Shown here: positions 62,779-64,000 of the stretch, piece by piece | How the letters are laid out: the number at the start of each line of letters is the position of its first letter | How positions within the stretch are numbered: the stretch's first letter is position 1 | Assembly: GCA_032095175.1 (NCBI GenBank) | Contig: DAMCZI010000010.1 | Location: 1-64,000, forward strand | Length of the DNA: 64,000 nt | Origin: DAMCZI01 sp032095175 | GTDB taxonomy: Bacteria; Bacillota; Clostridia; Clostridiales; Caloramatoraceae | Reading direction: 5' to 3' | The notes under the pieces: generated by a model | Told to the model about the DNA's origin: nothing | The model's input: only the letters and a program-made list of their open reading frames with translations | The model's database searches: none | Position numbers and translations under genes: made by a program

Positions 62779-64000
62779 ATGGATAATAAGTTTATATATG
62801 CAGCTGGATACTATCCACTAATGCATGAAAAACAAGATTGGGAAAAGGACCTAAAGCTAATGAAGCAGTGCGGCATACAGCTGATAAGAACTGCTGAGCT
62901 TTTTAACACCTGGGATCGTATTGAGCCAGAAAAGGGTAAGTTCAATTTTGAGTTTTTAGATGAATTCTTTGATTTATGTGAAAAATATGGGCTTAAAATA
63001 CTTTTAGGTACAGGCACAGCTTCACCACCATACTGGATTCATAAAGAGTATCCAGATGTTAATATTGTTAATAACCATGGAGAACAGTATCCAAATAATG
63101 TTTCCTACACCTGGGCTTGTATAGATCATAAAGGATATATTGAGGAAAGTGAAAGATATATAACTACCTTGGTAGGCCGCTACAAGGATCACCCAGCACT
63201 TTATGCATACCAAATTCATAATGAGGTTGGACATCCATTTATGGCATTAAGAGATGGAGATATAGATATTTATTGCTATTGCAAGAATACACAGGATATG
63301 TTCAGAGCCTGGCTGAAGAAAAAATACAAGAGCCTTGATGCATTGAACTATGCATATAGATGGGGAGCTACAAATACATGCCATACAACATGGGAGGAAA
63401 TTGAAGCTCCAAAAACAAAGCCTACAAGCTGGTCAAGTGTAACAAGATGGCTTGACTGGAGACTGTTTTCAATGCAAAACTATGTGGATTTTATAAGCTG
63501 GCAGAACAAGCTTATAAAGACAATGGATACTAAGCATAAAACAACCACAAATATTTTCTTCTTAAAATCTCAGGACCAACTGGGTGTTTTAACAGCGCTG
63601 GATCAATTTGGAATGGCAAAGGTTGTTGATTATATAGGCTATGATTTATACCCAGGAAGTGGAAACAAGCTGGAATCAAAACCGGAGTTTTCATCAATGT
63701 TTTTGGATATGGCAAGGAGTACATCAAAACCTCTTGGAAAGGACTACTGGCTTTTAGAGACTGAAAGTGGTCCAATCAATGGATGGGTAATGGGACCAAG
63801 CAGAAATGTTAAGGGCTTTGATTTAATAAGAAACGTATTCGAGGCTGCTGCCCATGATGCAAAGGTAACCTTATATCAGGGATGGAGAGAATGGGATTTC
63901 CAGCCACTTCACTGGGGAGCTATTGTAGACTTGGATGGTAATCCTACTGAAAGAACAAGGGCTGCAGAAAAGATTGGTTCTATACTAAAGGAAAATGGAA
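62779..64000 (+). CDS. GH42-type beta-galactosidase-like glycosidase, truncated by window end
   Basis: At least 407 codons, still open at 64000. The N-terminus AAGYYPLMHEKQDWEKDLKL opens the GH42 TIM barrel; catalytic acid Glu is in IHNEVG and the nucleophile Glu in LLETESGP. It has no signal peptide, so it would act on an imported glycoside. GGGGGAAG lies before ATG. It is the last visible gene of the operon; its 3' end lies outside. Confidence 0.9.
   Translation, partial: MDNKFIYAAGYYPLMHEKQDWEKDLKLMKQCGIQLIRTAELFNTWDRIEPEKGKFNFEFLDEFFDLCEKYGLKILLGTGTASPPYWIHKEYPDVNIVNNHGEQYPNNVSYTWACIDHKGYIEESERYITTLVGRYKDHPALYAYQIHNEVGHPFMALRDGDIDIYCYCKNTQDMFRAWLKKKYKSLDALNYAYRWGATNTCHTTWEEIEAPKTKPTSWSSVTRWLDWRLFSMQNYVDFISWQNKLIKTMDTKHKTTTNIFFLKSQDQLGVLTALDQFGMAKVVDYIGYDLYPGSGNKLESKPEFSSMFLDMARSTSKPLGKDYWLLETESGPINGWVMGPSRNVKGFDLIRNVFEAAAHDAKVTLYQGWREWDFQPLHWGAIVDLDGNPTERTRAAEKIGSILKENG

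Noticed and set aside
1..64000. CRISPR array or tRNA genes
   Set aside because: No regularly spaced short repeats and no cloverleaf-like sequence with a recognisable TTCGA arm were found.

Overview
The window looks like a chromosomal segment of a low-GC, Gram-positive anaerobe close to Clostridium. The base composition is strongly AT-rich, purine-rich Shine-Dalgarno sites (AGGAGG or GGGGG) precede almost every gene, and TTG/GTG starts are common. The gene families (T-box thrS, guanidine-type leader, CsoR, DegV, MupG, DUF1848, radical SAM peptide maturase, clostridial-type Wadjet) fit that group. No rRNA, tRNA, CRISPR array or prophage was seen. Species cannot be named from the sequence alone.

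Layout. 1-5.5 kb: end of a fold-back repeat, an ABC exporter (minus), a serine hydrolase, an Hsp20-like protein, a double-hairpin repeat, a membrane protein and a decayed small gene. 5.6-8.7 kb: a 1030-residue GNAT acetyltransferase fused to a beta-rich C-terminal region. 8.8-11 kb: T-box and thrS. 11-14.2 kb: nitroreductase, a CsoR repressor with its operator driving a DMT transporter, and a class I amidotransferase. 14.4-19.5 kb: a three-gene ABC-2 exporter followed by a NarL-type two-component pair. 19.6-21 kb: a ykkC/guanidine-I-like riboswitch upstream of an MFS transporter. 21.3-24.5 kb (minus): a compact RiPP-like cluster with a 38-residue Cys/Tyr-rich precursor peptide, a radical SAM maturase and an ABC exporter. 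24.7-27.7 kb: YjbR, pentapeptide-repeat, NUDIX and DegV proteins with a 271-bp fold-back element between the last two. 27.8-35.6 kb: a complete Wadjet-type plasmid-defence operon in the order jetD-jetA-jetB-jetC. 35.6-41.6 kb: membrane proteins, an EEP phosphohydrolase, DUF1848, a PC4-like protein and a Cys-protease/LRR lipoprotein.

41.7-52 kb is a rearranged stretch. It has intact macro-domain, M1-like peptidase, NUDIX, nitroreductase, MupG and hisS genes mixed with fragments of some of the same genes, including a hisS/macro chimera joined at a 10-bp identity shared by both parents. hisS is preceded by a short leader peptide containing HHHHKQH and by attenuator-like RNA hairpins. A TetM-like ribosomal-protection GTPase follows, behind a long leader with small ORFs and hairpins.

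52-64 kb ends with a sugar operon: HPr, a PRD/EIIA transcription activator, EIIB, EIIC (ascorbate/SgaT-like), a D-psicose/tagatose 3-epimerase-like protein, DhaL, DhaK, a class II aldolase, an L-fucose-isomerase-like protein and the first part of a GH42 beta-galactosidase-like enzyme cut by the window edge. Together they suggest uptake, epimerisation, phosphorylation and aldol cleavage of an unidentified sugar.

The observations most worth following are the RiPP cluster, the histidine leader peptide before hisS, the microhomology chimera, the fold-back and double-hairpin repeats, and the sugar operon with its private HPr and no free-standing EIIA.
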